64,000 bases of DNA from Saccharina japonica (lineage: Eukaryota; Sar; Phaeophyceae; Laminariales; Laminariaceae), in the NCBI GenBank assembly GCA_008828725.1, contig MEHQ01000781.1:269680-333679 (forward strand), in the 5' to 3' direction. The notes under the pieces were generated by a model. The model was not told the origin of the DNA, did no database searches, and was given only the letters and a program-made list of their open reading frames with translations. Below, one piece after another: positions 35,330-47,000 of the stretch. A program made the translations under genes and the position numbers. Each line of letters begins with the position of its first letter. The first letter of the stretch is position 1.

Positions 35330-35540
35330 CCCGCTTCACACGCGGTTGTTAGCAGGATGCAGCGCACCCCCTTCTCTATGGGAATCACGCCAAACACCTC
35401 ACGGCGCTTCGCGTTTGGTGCAAGCAATTCATTGTCTACCTGGTCGGTGAAAACCGGACGGACGTTGTACTCCGTCCCGGCATTGTAGGGATGCGAGGAC
35501 CTCTACTATGGCCATACGATCACTGGTCATGCATGAATGA
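35330..35540 (+). mobile_element. Family C element copy
   Basis: GCAGGATGCAGCGCACCCC, CACCTCACGGCGCTTCGCG, CCCGGCATTGTAGGGATGCG, with an extra copy of a GGACG stretch. Poly-C is not preserved. Confidence 0.66.
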
Positions 35541-35694
35541 GATGAGTGCTCTCCCGCTCTCTGAACGGTGGGATAGTTGGGACGTAAAGCGGTACCGTGT
35601 ACGGCTGTATGTGTGTGTGGACCTACCCGCGTCGTTTCAATACCTGGTGAACTAGGGAGACACGTTTTAGGGACGGACGTACTCGCAAGCGTTC

Positions 35695-35795
35695 CTGTAA
35701 AAAAAGAAAGTTCGGCGTGAGATTCGAGCCCACGTCCTCGACGGCATTAAACAAATGCGAAGGTGTTGTTACAGTTCCTGAGTGAGTTATAGGGG
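35695..35795 (-). ncRNA. tRNA-like pol III unit, possible SINE head
   Basis: On the minus strand, TAACTCACTCAGG resembles an A box. About 55 bases on, GTGGGCTCGAATCTCAC forms a paired T-arm with a B box, and a T7 run follows. The acceptor halves do not pair, so not a functional tRNA. Confidence 0.3.
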
Positions 35796-35902
35796 TAAAA
35801 GGTCGATCGATTGTCCATCTCACAGCGTAATCCCTATTATAACAGTCTCTTAAAGCGGGGCCAGGTCTGATGAAGGACGTTGGTATATAAGGGACGTGCT
35901 AT

Positions 35903-36262
35903 GTTTTTTTCATACCTTTTATTATCTTCGCCCTTCTTTTCTCCTTCCTAGTCGTAACTCAGACCCGGAGCCACAAAGCAGACTCCTCTCCCTCCCCCCC
36001 CACTACTACCATGGTTCGTGCCTTGCATTTTTATCGCGAGAAGATTTCAGCCCTTTCTTCCCTCGTCGACTCACGTCGAATTGTGCCTACCCACACACTA
36101 CTATTAGGCGCTCTCAGCAGTTGATTCCGTTACGTAGTTTATTTTTTTTGCAACTAAACTCAAAAGTCCGACCCACGTGAGATTCGAACCCCGAAAACCA
36201 ACTCTCAGTATATAGCATTCGAGGGTATACCACTATTAATAGACCATCGGGGCGACCGACTA
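35903..36262 (-). mobile_element. SINE family A copy, complete
   Basis: Tail, body and tRNA-like head, the head ending GACCATCGGGGCGACCGACT at 36262. In the A-box region ACTATTAATAGACC replaces CTCTAGACC. Confidence 0.85.
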
Positions 36263-36489
36263 AGTAGGGTCCCTTAAAAGGCGCGACATACTATAATATA
36301 CCTGGTACAATACATACTGCTGTAAATACCTGGCAAGCAACTTGGTCAAGACTTGAGGACAACCCCCTCGAGAGGTGAAACATGTGGAAAACGAGGGACG
36401 ATTCTTATTCGTCAGCATTGATTGGTCACACCAAGGCCCGGGTGCGCTTGCGGCTGAACTCTACATGATTATGAATGATGCTGAGAGAA

Positions 36490-36605
36490 CATTCGATCAG
36501 CTTATCCATAGATCATCAACAGATAGATCATCGATAGATCATCAGCAGATAGATCGTCAATAGATCATCAACAGATGGATCATCAATAGATCATTAATCT
36601 ACAGG
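36490..36605. repeat. GATCATCAACAGATA repeat
   Basis: About seven units of GATAGATCATCAACA type; simple-sequence relative of the blocks at 24760 and 43560. Confidence 0.85.
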
Positions 36606-37978
36606 TTGCAGGTGTAGCACGCCGTACGGAGGGCACTTCACACGAAAATAAACGAAAAGGTATTACGCGTAGTAGGTAGTATTTTTATTAATATTAAGGA
36701 ATCTGGCTGCAATCCAATCTTCAAAACACCAGCAATCAATCATCAACCAATCAGATGACGGCATCAACCAATCATCAACCAATCAGATGGCGCAACCGAT
36801 GGGGCGACACACGGAACGAACCACAGCCTCCACAATCACCACCACCGCCACCACCACCACCACGACGACCAACCACCACCAACAACGCAAGCAAAACCCC
36901 AACTATTCAACAAAAAACCGGACTCTCCAGACTCCAAACCTTCCACAAAACCCACGCCCGCGCTCAGATCGTCTGCGTCTGCGGCGGCTACAGTACTGTA
37001 GTTGCTTGCTTACTATGTGCTGTGTAGGACGTCCAGCCCCCTGGCTTGCTACAGAACACACGGCGAGCAGCAAACTGGTATCAAAACTGTTTAAAACACA
37101 CAGAAAGAACCGCTGCATGTTGCATATTGCGCACTGCATATTGGGATACATATAATATGTACAGCAGTAGTATAATAGTAGTACTACAGTTTTTGGGGCG
37201 TCCTTCGGACTACAAATATACCAGTAGGTCATTCATTGGGAATAATAATGTTTCGCAGATGTAAGGGCCACCCACGATGATGTTTTGGGGGCACCCCATC
37301 GGTAGCCATCGGGGAGGGCCACGAAAAATCCCGCCAACAAACGCAAGAAAACAGAGCAATAATGGTAATAAAATAGATAAAAATCAGACTCACAAACAAA
37401 CACTTGCTTGTTTGTCGAACCGACAGTACACACCAGTCAGCCGAAGCTTGCAGGGTTTGCACCACGCACCGTCAAGCAAATAAAGCGTTGCTTGCCGCGG
37501 GCACAAGAGCAACATGGTACACCAGGCACAAACTACAGGCGACTTTATTGGGGCAAACAGCCGCGCTAATCATGACCGCGCCAGTGTAGCAATCACGCCA
37601 ATCAAATCAAGCCAATCTACCCAAACCAATCAAGCTTGGAATACATCAAGAGGAAACAAGCGGCGGGGCTATCCCCCAGCTCCCCTGTGCAGGCAGTGCC
37701 CTCCAGGCTAGGCTTGGAACACTAAACGCCCAAGTACTACTGTGTACGTACCAGGTATACCGCACCCAAAAGCGTAGACTCAAATGTGCTCGACCTATCA
37801 TACCTAGCGCTTCCGAAAGCGTAGAAGTTGTGTGCTTTGGACGAACCAATAGCGCACTTAATCGCGTTGAAAACGGTGTGCTTGACGTTTCACAGCGCAT
37901 TCAAAAGCCTAGAACCACCGTGCGAGCGGCGCACCCACCCTCAATCGCCTCAACCGCCTAAATAGCCTGCATCGCCCC
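36606..37978. other. Downstream of pantothenate kinase; no gene seen
   Basis: CAATCATCAACCAATCAGATG repeated at 36735-36790, then a CACCAC-rich stretch. The kinase 3' untranslated region is expected left of 37979; no polyadenylation site was assigned. Confidence 0.35.
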
Positions 37979-38218
37979 CTACTTGGTACTATTGGAGGCG
38001 GAGCGCTCTCCTATGGGCTCTTCTGTCCCGGACATGAGAAACGACCCGAGAGCTCCACAGTAGCCTTCGTGTTCCAAAAACAGCGCCTCCATCTCGCCGC
38101 TGCTCCAGTACTCTATCGCGAAGGCCAGCTGCTGGCCAGACAGGTAGTTTTGCCGCAAAAAGTTCCCCACGAAGTAGATACGCCGCGTGTTGAACAGCTT
38201 GGCGTTTAGATACGCAAC
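37979..38218 (-). CDS. PANK: Pantothenate kinase exon 5 (C-terminus)
   Basis: Starts in phase 0 after a TAG acceptor (VAYLNAKLFNTRRIYFVG) and ends at TAG at 37979. The core NFLRQNYLSGQQLAFAIEYW and EALFLEHEGYCGALGSFL is strongly family-like. A short Ser/Thr tail ends the protein. Confidence 0.9.
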   Translation of the reverse strand, partial: VAYLNAKLFNTRRIYFVGNFLRQNYLSGQQLAFAIEYWSSGEMEALFLEHEGYCGALGSFLMSGTEEPIGERSASNSTK

Positions 38219-40976
38219 CTACGGCCACGCCACAGCAAAGAGATGGGCGGGGAAGAAATAAGGGGGGAGGGTAGGGTTTTGGTTAGGCAACCTAGATGAA
38301 CGTAAAGATATGGGCGCGAAATAGAGGGGGGGGGGGGGAGGGGGGCAGTGTTTTGGTTAGGCAACCTAGGGTCACAAAAAGAGATGGGTGTGAAAAAGAG
38401 GGGGTTGGCGGGTGTACCCATTGTCATGCATAGCCGCAGTCATATGACCATAGACCCTCGCACCCCTACAATGCTGGGACGGAGCACATTGGGTTTTGAA
38501 GGACCCGGCAGGCATTGCTTGCACCAAGCACGAAGCGCCGTGAGGTGCTCGGTGAGTCGCGTGAAGGGTGAGCTACATCCTACTAAGAACCGCTCGTGAG
38601 GCGCCTTGAAGGGGAGGGGCAGGGAAAAGGTTAGGAGTAGTGGACGAGGATGAACGACAGTCACGTCAGTGCTATGAGTAGTGGGGAGACTACAGTCGTT
38701 GATGGGACCTAAAGTAATTTGTGTGAGAGGGGCATGGGGGGTCCACCGCAAGCTCTCTGTACTTCAACGGCTCTATTATTGTTGTTGTGTAGTCGACTAT
38801 CAACAGGCGTCGCTTTAGTGCGCGTGTTGTTCTCAGGGAGATCACCGAGGAGAAAGGAAGAAAAACATGTTCTTTCGGAGTGGGCCATGCTGAAAATTCT
38901 CAACACCTGACCTGCAGCAGGCCTTCAGACTCACCGCAATGCCTTTTAAAACTATTATGAATACAATTAAACACAACATTCATATTAAAAAAATTAACAA
39001 CATTCATATGTATTCGGTCAACGCCGGTTTAGAGTACTGTAAATCCAGCCTTGCAATACCTGCCATTGGCACCAAGGTCTCGACCGAGCTTTGGGGCCAC
39101 ACGATGCCAATAGCAATGGCATGACCACCAACATCACCATCACCATCAACATTGACATGATGATCCATCCTCCTCAACGTCATCGCCATGACCACCTGCT
39201 TCACGCCCACGGCAAGCCATTCCATCAACTCCAGTCCAGATCTACCGTACCTCGTAGCATATACCTATTACTAGGAAGCAAAAACACAAACCAAAAAAAA
39301 AAAAAAAAAAAAGGGACAAAATTAGAAAAACAGTGAAAATATGATATTCACCTGGCCGATGTTCATGGTGATCATCACCAACAACGACCTCGCCAGGTCT
39401 TCCTCCTCCACACCGGAATCGGGTGCCCTCGGCGCCTCCATGCCGCCGATCTTCCCGAACGAGCTGGCCAGCGTCTTGGCGCTGAGCTGAAACTTGCTGT
39501 ACCCTCGGCCGTAAATGTCCCCCACCAGCATATCTACCTTGTCCGATTCTCCTTTGCTGGCCATCTGCAACGACTCGTCGTAGCTCGAGGCCCCTGTGAG
39601 GAGCCGACACAGACCCCAATACGTCCCGCCGCCTATACTGCTACCGCTCACTCGCTCGAAGAGGGCAGGTCCGTCTACCTGAGACAGTGGCAAGTGGGCA
39701 AGATAACCGTTGGGTGAATGACCGTTGGGTTAAATAACCGCTGGGTTCATGGCCGACCGTTGGGTTAATGACTGTTGGGTTAAAAGGCAGTTGCGTCAAT
39801 GGTCGTTGGGTGTATGACCGTTCGGTGAAAGATCGTTGCGTTAATGGCCGTTGGTTTATTGATCGTTGGTGTCTGTCATTTCAGCGGCGGTGACGATGAT
39901 GTCAACGGACATAAGTGCGATGTGCGACGCGGGGTGCGATGTTCATCCCGCGCAAGTCACGCATTTGATTGGCATGCCAACTGGAGCCGCAGCAGTACCG
40001 TGGAGAGAGCGATTCATAGAGAGAGGTTCTAAGCCGCTTCGGTGTGATGCTTTGATGTAACCGTTGGGCACTATATGAACTACTTTAGTTACAGTTGGGC
40101 ATACAAGTAACGTTTAGGTAATACATGTAACAATATGTAACCGTTATGTACATGGAACCGTTGGGAAATCTATGTACCCGTCGGGTAATTTATGTAACCG
40201 TTCGAAGATACATGTTGCCGTTGGGTAAGGGCATGGGTAGCAGTGCCGTTGGGTCGGTAGATACAATTCGCTATATACGCTTTTATGTCGAAACAAAAGA
40301 CCCACCTTGATAATGCTCACGCCAGATCCTAGAGATACCACGAGAGCCGGGTAGGCAGTCGTCACCGGCTCGTCTGCGATATTTCGGACAACCTTCAACG
40401 TGTACTCCTGACCGAGGAAGACGGGAAAAAAAAAGAACGAGAAAAAACAACAGGCAAAAAAGAACGAAAACACATGTACGGGAAAAAAGAACGGTAACAA
40501 GAGAGAGAGCGAAAACAAGAACAGCAGTTAGTAACACGAAAAGGACATGGAACGGTAGGGTGATTGGGGCGTCGGAACATCGGTGCATCAGAGAACGGCG
40601 GGTATGAATACATGAATATTTTTTTATCTCTCTCAAGGGTTGCTCGTCTCGCCCTAAACAACATCGTCGCAGATCCTTCACGAGGAGTATATACAGTTTC
40701 AGTTGTCGTTGCTGTTGTTGTGGTATTATCCTCTTGTTGGCTGTTGCCTATATACCTGATACTGGCACAATATCGTATGTGTGCCAAGTGCCAGGTAGTG
40801 TTCGGGCGCGACAAGGAACATTATGAGTAGTACAATAGTACCTGGTACGTATTATTCTTGCTGTTAGTTATGTACTCTTTTCGTGTGACAAGATCGAAGT
40901 ATAGCTTACAGTTTCCGTTGCCAGTCGCGGGTAAAAGGGGAAATGATAAGTATTACGTACGTACAGTGTGAAAAAT

Positions 40977-41024
<48 letters not shown>

Positions 41025-44000
41025 CACCGTGCAAAAAACGAAGTGTAAAATATCCGTGCGCCCAATTCCAGTACATTTCCCCTTCGGCGTTAATGATCAT
41101 GATACGTAACTTTTGCCACGAAAACCGAGTGAGACGGGCCTGCTGCACTTCTGACAATGTTAATGTTCAGACTACTGCTTGACACCTGAGAGGTACCAAA
41201 ACCAGCAGTTTCCCGCTGCTCCATTTCGCCTATAACATATCAGGTATATATATAATACAGCAACAGTTACAAAACTTGGAAGTTTCCCCAACCACCTCAC
41301 TATCGGGCAAATATCGAAACATTCGCCAGATAGAGCTGGCTAACTAAACAAACGAAACATACATACCCGTAAATAAAACGTTTCGGTACTTCCTGTGTAC
41401 CGCTTTCGACGGAAATATAAGGATCTTTTCGTGTTCATGTTAATGACTAAACGATCATTATATTTATGCCCAGAGCCATTGAAGTGGTATTGCGTACTAT
41501 TAATATATATATATATACCTGACAGCCATTTTCCCGCTAATGGGCGGGGCGGTGAGACTTGAAAAGATCTACCAGGTACCACAAGATTAATAGTTCAGCG
41601 GAGAAGCCAGCAAATGCCATGCATACATCTATCTCTGAGCTCTGAGAGCAAAAAGGCTGACGCATTACGAGAAGCGCCGAGCCAATATTCCTTGGTTTCA
41701 AAGGCAGAAACAGCAGTAGTGTCCGAGATAAATACAAATATACCAAAACGCAACATCCTTGTTAAACGATGCGTTTGTTTTTTTGCAATTTCCTCAAGAC
41801 TTGGCAGACACGGGCCACCGGCGGGTATTTCGTGCCAAACTCTGAGCGATCTACGTAGAGCTCGTACTGCTATAGTGCTATAGGCTCTCCCACCGCGAAA
41901 ATAATTGCGCCTGCTATAGTGCTATAGGCTCTCCCACCGCGAAAATAATTGAAAAACTGCACAGCTTTCGTGACACTCCGCACGGCTAACGCCATCGACA
42001 ATCACTAACAAACCCGGACAAGACCTCACGCCACCCCCTCCCCGGACCGACTAGCTGGTAGAACCTGCCTGTACTAAGGGCACAAACCTGCCTCAGCTGG
42101 CTGGAAGGTACTTTTGGTGTGCTCTGGCTGCCTGTCTTTTCCTGTCGTTCTTAGTCTTGCTTTGTTGGCACTGTTTTTTTTTTTCGGTTCATTTCATTTC
42201 ATTTGGTTTCTTTTAACTAGATGTCGCATCTCATCTGGGAGAAGCACGACATTTTTTTTTTTTTTTTTTTTTCTTTTCATTTTGTCATGCTTTTGTTTGG
42301 TTGCTTGATTGTTGATTTGCTTCAGTATGTTTACTTTCTATTATTTTTCCTTTTCGCTTTTTTCTTTTTTTTCTCTTTTTTTTTCTCTTGCATGCACCTG
42401 GATTGCTAGCAGGGTAGGTCTTGCCTGTCGCATATGGCATTGCATGGTCTGCTCTGCTTACTGCACTGAGTGTAGTATCTCTGTGTCGTAGTTTTGTGAC
42501 CACAGAACTGGTACCTTTTTAGGATGATGAATCGGCACGGACACTGGGTGTGCTGGATGTCGACGGGTAGAAAGGAAGGTTTAATGTGAAGAACACACAC
42601 ACACACACACATATACATGTATCTTCGAAGGCCACTACCCCCTTATGCTTAATACGAGCGAATAGGATCGAAAAACAAGAAAAAAAACAGAAAAAAAAAC
42701 ACTCAAAAGACTTTGCTTCCGAAAGCGTAACCACAAATACAAGAAATTAAAGGCAGCATCATGAGACACATGCATGAGGCAGCAGCCACCCAAGTCGCAA
42801 TACAATCATTCAAGCTTGTGCGTTCTCACCCGCTTTTGTGAGACTTCGGCCATGTCGCGCATCCTCTTATTCCTGCGGCTGTCCTTCGAGTCCGAACCTG
42901 AGTCCCACGGCCCATCTGCCCCCTCCCCCCCCTCCCCCCTCCCCCGCCTCCGGCGGAACCGCCTCCTCGAGCGGCGGACGGTACGTATAGCACTCCTCCG
43001 GTATATTTGCCAAGGCGAACTGCATCCCCCTCACGAGGCACTCCATCTCGTTCATCTGGAGCATCCTAACCCCCAGCCTCTGTCGAAAGGAATCCTCGAA
43101 CTTGTAGGCCCCGCCCCCAGTGCACCCCAGCGCCTGGATGTTCCTGTTGATGGCGCTGTTCGAGATTATCTCCACCGCCTGGTCCATGAACCGCGTCTCG
43201 AAGTGGAAGAAGTGGAGCACCCCCCCGAGGGCGTGGCTGTAAGCGCTGAGGTGGGTGTCTTTGACCCCGCTCTCTCCCAGCCTGGAAGCCTGGTCCATGA
43301 AGGAGTAGAACTCTTGCAGCGCTTCCTGCTGCTCTGTTGTCTCGTGCAGGTTGCTCAGGCTGACCGTTCTCTTCATTTCCACCTGCGGAAACGTTCGAGA
43401 CAATGGAGGACAGTGGAGGACAATAGGGGACAATGGAGGACGATGTTCGTTGGCGGTGGTCTGTTGAGCTGGCCTACCGAAACTGCACGAGTTCGAGGGT
43501 GAGACGTGTCACTGTCTCAAGCTGAAGATAACTCAATTTTAGCGGTTTCATACCTCGGACCGATCATCTACAGAGCATGCAGATCATACAGATAATCTAC
43601 AGACCATACATATCATCTACAGATCATACAGATGATACAGATGATACAGATCATACACATCATACAGATGATACAGATCATCATCTAGATAATCTACAGA
43701 TATATCATCTAGATCATCTATATACGAGTAGATCATCATCTAGGTCATCTACAGATCTACCAACACCTAAAACATCTACAGTACAGATAGATCATCATCT
43801 ACAGTAGAGTTAGGGTACATCTACAGGGCATTCTCTTACTGTGGGGTCTTCTGTTAGGGTCTTCTGTTAGGGTCTTCTGTTAGGGGTGCAGAGAGTAAGC
43901 GCGGAGGTGGCCATGACGATGACCATGATGTTCATCCTCACGTCGACGGTGATTCTGGTCGTCATTACGTTGATGCTGTCATAGTGATGACAGTGATCAT

Positions 44001-47000
44001 TTCAACGGTCATGGTCGTGGTCATGGTGACAGCAGAGACACCAACTATCTGCAGAGAGCGCCGAGCGTGGTAAGCACAACTCGACGCGAGTCGACGAAAA
44101 AGAAAGTGTTGAACCCTTTTCGTGATAAAATGCAAGGCGCGTACCGTACTGGGCGGAAGGGGGGGGGGGGGGCTGCTATGTGACCCCGGATCTGAGGTAC
44201 GACTATCAACAGAGAGGAGGAGGAAGAGGGGCGAAGAAAATAAATAGGACGATGAACACAAAAGCATACAAAATACAAAATACGACCAGGAACAGCACTG
44301 GTGCGGGGCAACTTCTTACTGGTATATGAAGCATACGTATGACATGTACCACGCACACTGGTACGCTTTTGAAAGCCTCAACCCTATTTATACGCCACGT
44401 ATTAATATGAGCGTTTTTCTTGTTTTCCGTTTGATCGACTGCCTCTATTCTCTACTGCTGGCATCCGTTTCTATCTGAAGAAGACCTCAAGCCGTTGGGC
44501 ACTACGCTTTAACGCAATAAACCAAAAGGCCTTGCCTTCATGCTTACGAGTCGCAAGGAACTCTACATTTACTTTGAGTATACGTAATATATTTGCTGCT
44601 GTGTTCTTCACGCTTGTATGTATGATACCATAAATAAACATACCAGGTACGAGTATCATATCAAACACCAATAACGTGTACCCATAGAGTATACCGGTAG
44701 AGTAGAAACACAACACACACTATTTGAAAACGATCTGAGGTCACGGATGGCTTGCCCACAAGCCACAACAAACAGCGACCGAAAGCCGCGAAAAACCGAG
44801 CACCGCCCTCTATACAGCAAAGTCTACACAGCAAAGCAGTATGTGGTGCATGAGAGGAGTGCCACTAGGCCACTTTTAATACTACTGAGATCGTTCGTCG
44901 GCGGCAAGATACATCGTCGACGCCAACGAGAGAATGGCGCCCGGTACGACTCGACGTCTGTGGCACATTGATTTCTTAGGTAAGTACGCAGCGTGGAAGA
45001 CACGCCAGGTTCGGGTATAAATATAGGATCTACAGCAGCAGTACTCGAAGATAGTGCTGGATAGTGCATCGAACCCTTCAAACTTTCGATACATCAGAAA
45101 TACCGTGCCCAAGTTTCCATGTAACGTATCGTATCGAGCGTTTTTTGCCCTCCATCCTCTGGCATCCGCGTGCTTTTCCTTACATGATCCATCTTTTTAT
45201 CGCTCGATACTCAACACTACTACAGCAGTAGTAATAGGACGGCACGGCTAACCCCACGAGTACGTCAACAAACCACCAAACGGCTGTGGAGTGCGGCAAC
45301 GGGGGATCCGTCGTCTCGCATTCTCGCATTCCAAGAGTGCTTTGCTCTGCTTTGGTACCAGTCCTAACACAGTATACTCATACTCGTAGATCTGTACGGG
45401 TATTAATAGTGGTCACGTGGTCAGTTTCCCCGGGACAACCGCTGACAACTTTGTCGACCTGTGAAAACTGCAGCAAATAGTCTTGGAATACGGGTGACCA
45501 CAATAGTCATACGTCGTACACCAATACAAAAAAATCCACGACCTCGGAGAGATGGTACGACCTATACATCATCGTACATATGTACGCGGTAGGATGTCCA
45601 TATGTCCATACCATGGTTAGGCGAGAACCCGGCACCCACACATTCTGTACCTTGGTATGCTATTACGAGGAGGGACCATATTATACTCGTACGAATCGGA
45701 ACCAAATGTGGTATATACCAATATCACGTATCACAGGTAAAAATTGGCGGATATATGGGATATATATATATGGGACATGTGGTTCAGGAGTCCATCGTTG
45801 GTTCTGAATATTATGGCCCCCCGTATATACGTACTATCGATACCAATAGTAAGAAATACATTTTTTTACCTGGAATTAGTAGACACACCGTGCCTCGCGG
45901 GAATTAGAGCCAGTCCCCCAAGTGTCGCGTGCTGCTGTGTGTGCTGTTTGGTATGCTGGCATCGGGTATCTACCAGCGGTTGTCACATTTGACGATACTA
46001 CTGTACCAGGTACCTGGTATGCAGTTTGCACATATGATATCTATAATATCATACTATGCTTAGCATACTACATATGTATCATACTTTTGTGGTGTTGTCT
46101 TTTTGTTCCTATTTTCTGGTCTGGCTTGTTTTCTTGTGTTCTCGTACCCGGTACGTTGGCATTCCACTTGCTGAACCTTGCTTCGTTTGCGATTAGTTTT
46201 CGGTCTTCTCTGCCGCATAGCCTCAACACATAATTCGTTACAGCAGTCACCTCTCTAGATTACGGTGAATCATCAGGACGGACACTACAACAGTAGGTGG
46301 GCTGATGTAGTTGGGTAGAGAGAACGGTTTAACGTGAAGACAACGGACACATACACCACGCACCCATCCTCATGTACAAAATCTCTTGTGTGTGATCACG
46401 CAGCACGTAGCCTTCGTCCAGGGCCCATGAATGTCCACTAAAAAAGAAGCGGGTACGTGTACTACGCGTACTGCCGTACATATAAATACCAGAAACCAGA
46501 GTTTATGAATACCTGGCACGGTGTACGCCCCGATGGTCTAGAGGTAACCTCGAACGCTTCTGAACGTTGATGTCTGGAGTTCGAATCTCACGTGGGTCGG
46601 ACTTTTGAGTTTATTTGCAAAAATAAATGAAAAACGGAATCAACTGCTGAGAGCGCCAATTAATAGAGCGTGGGTAGGCACAATTCGATGCGAGTCGACG
46701 AGGGAAGGAAAGGCTGAAGTCTTCTCGCGATAAAAATGCAAGGCAAGAACCGTAGTGGGGGAGGAGGGAGAGGAGCCTACTTTGTGACCCCGGATCTGAG
46801 TTACGACTAGGGAGGAGAGAGAAAGGAAGGGCGAAGATAATAAATGGGATGGACAAAAAAAAAAAAAAAAAAAAAAATCTACCGGATAACTGCTGTTTTT
46901 AAGGTCTATAAATACCGTTAATGTGAACACAACACACACAGCAGCAGCAGTACGTACGTAGTCCATTCTTCTGTAGTCTTTATATATAATAAGCATAAAT

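Noticed and set aside
42774..43502. 242-codon plus-strand frame
   Set aside because: Antisense shadow of pantothenate kinase exon 2.
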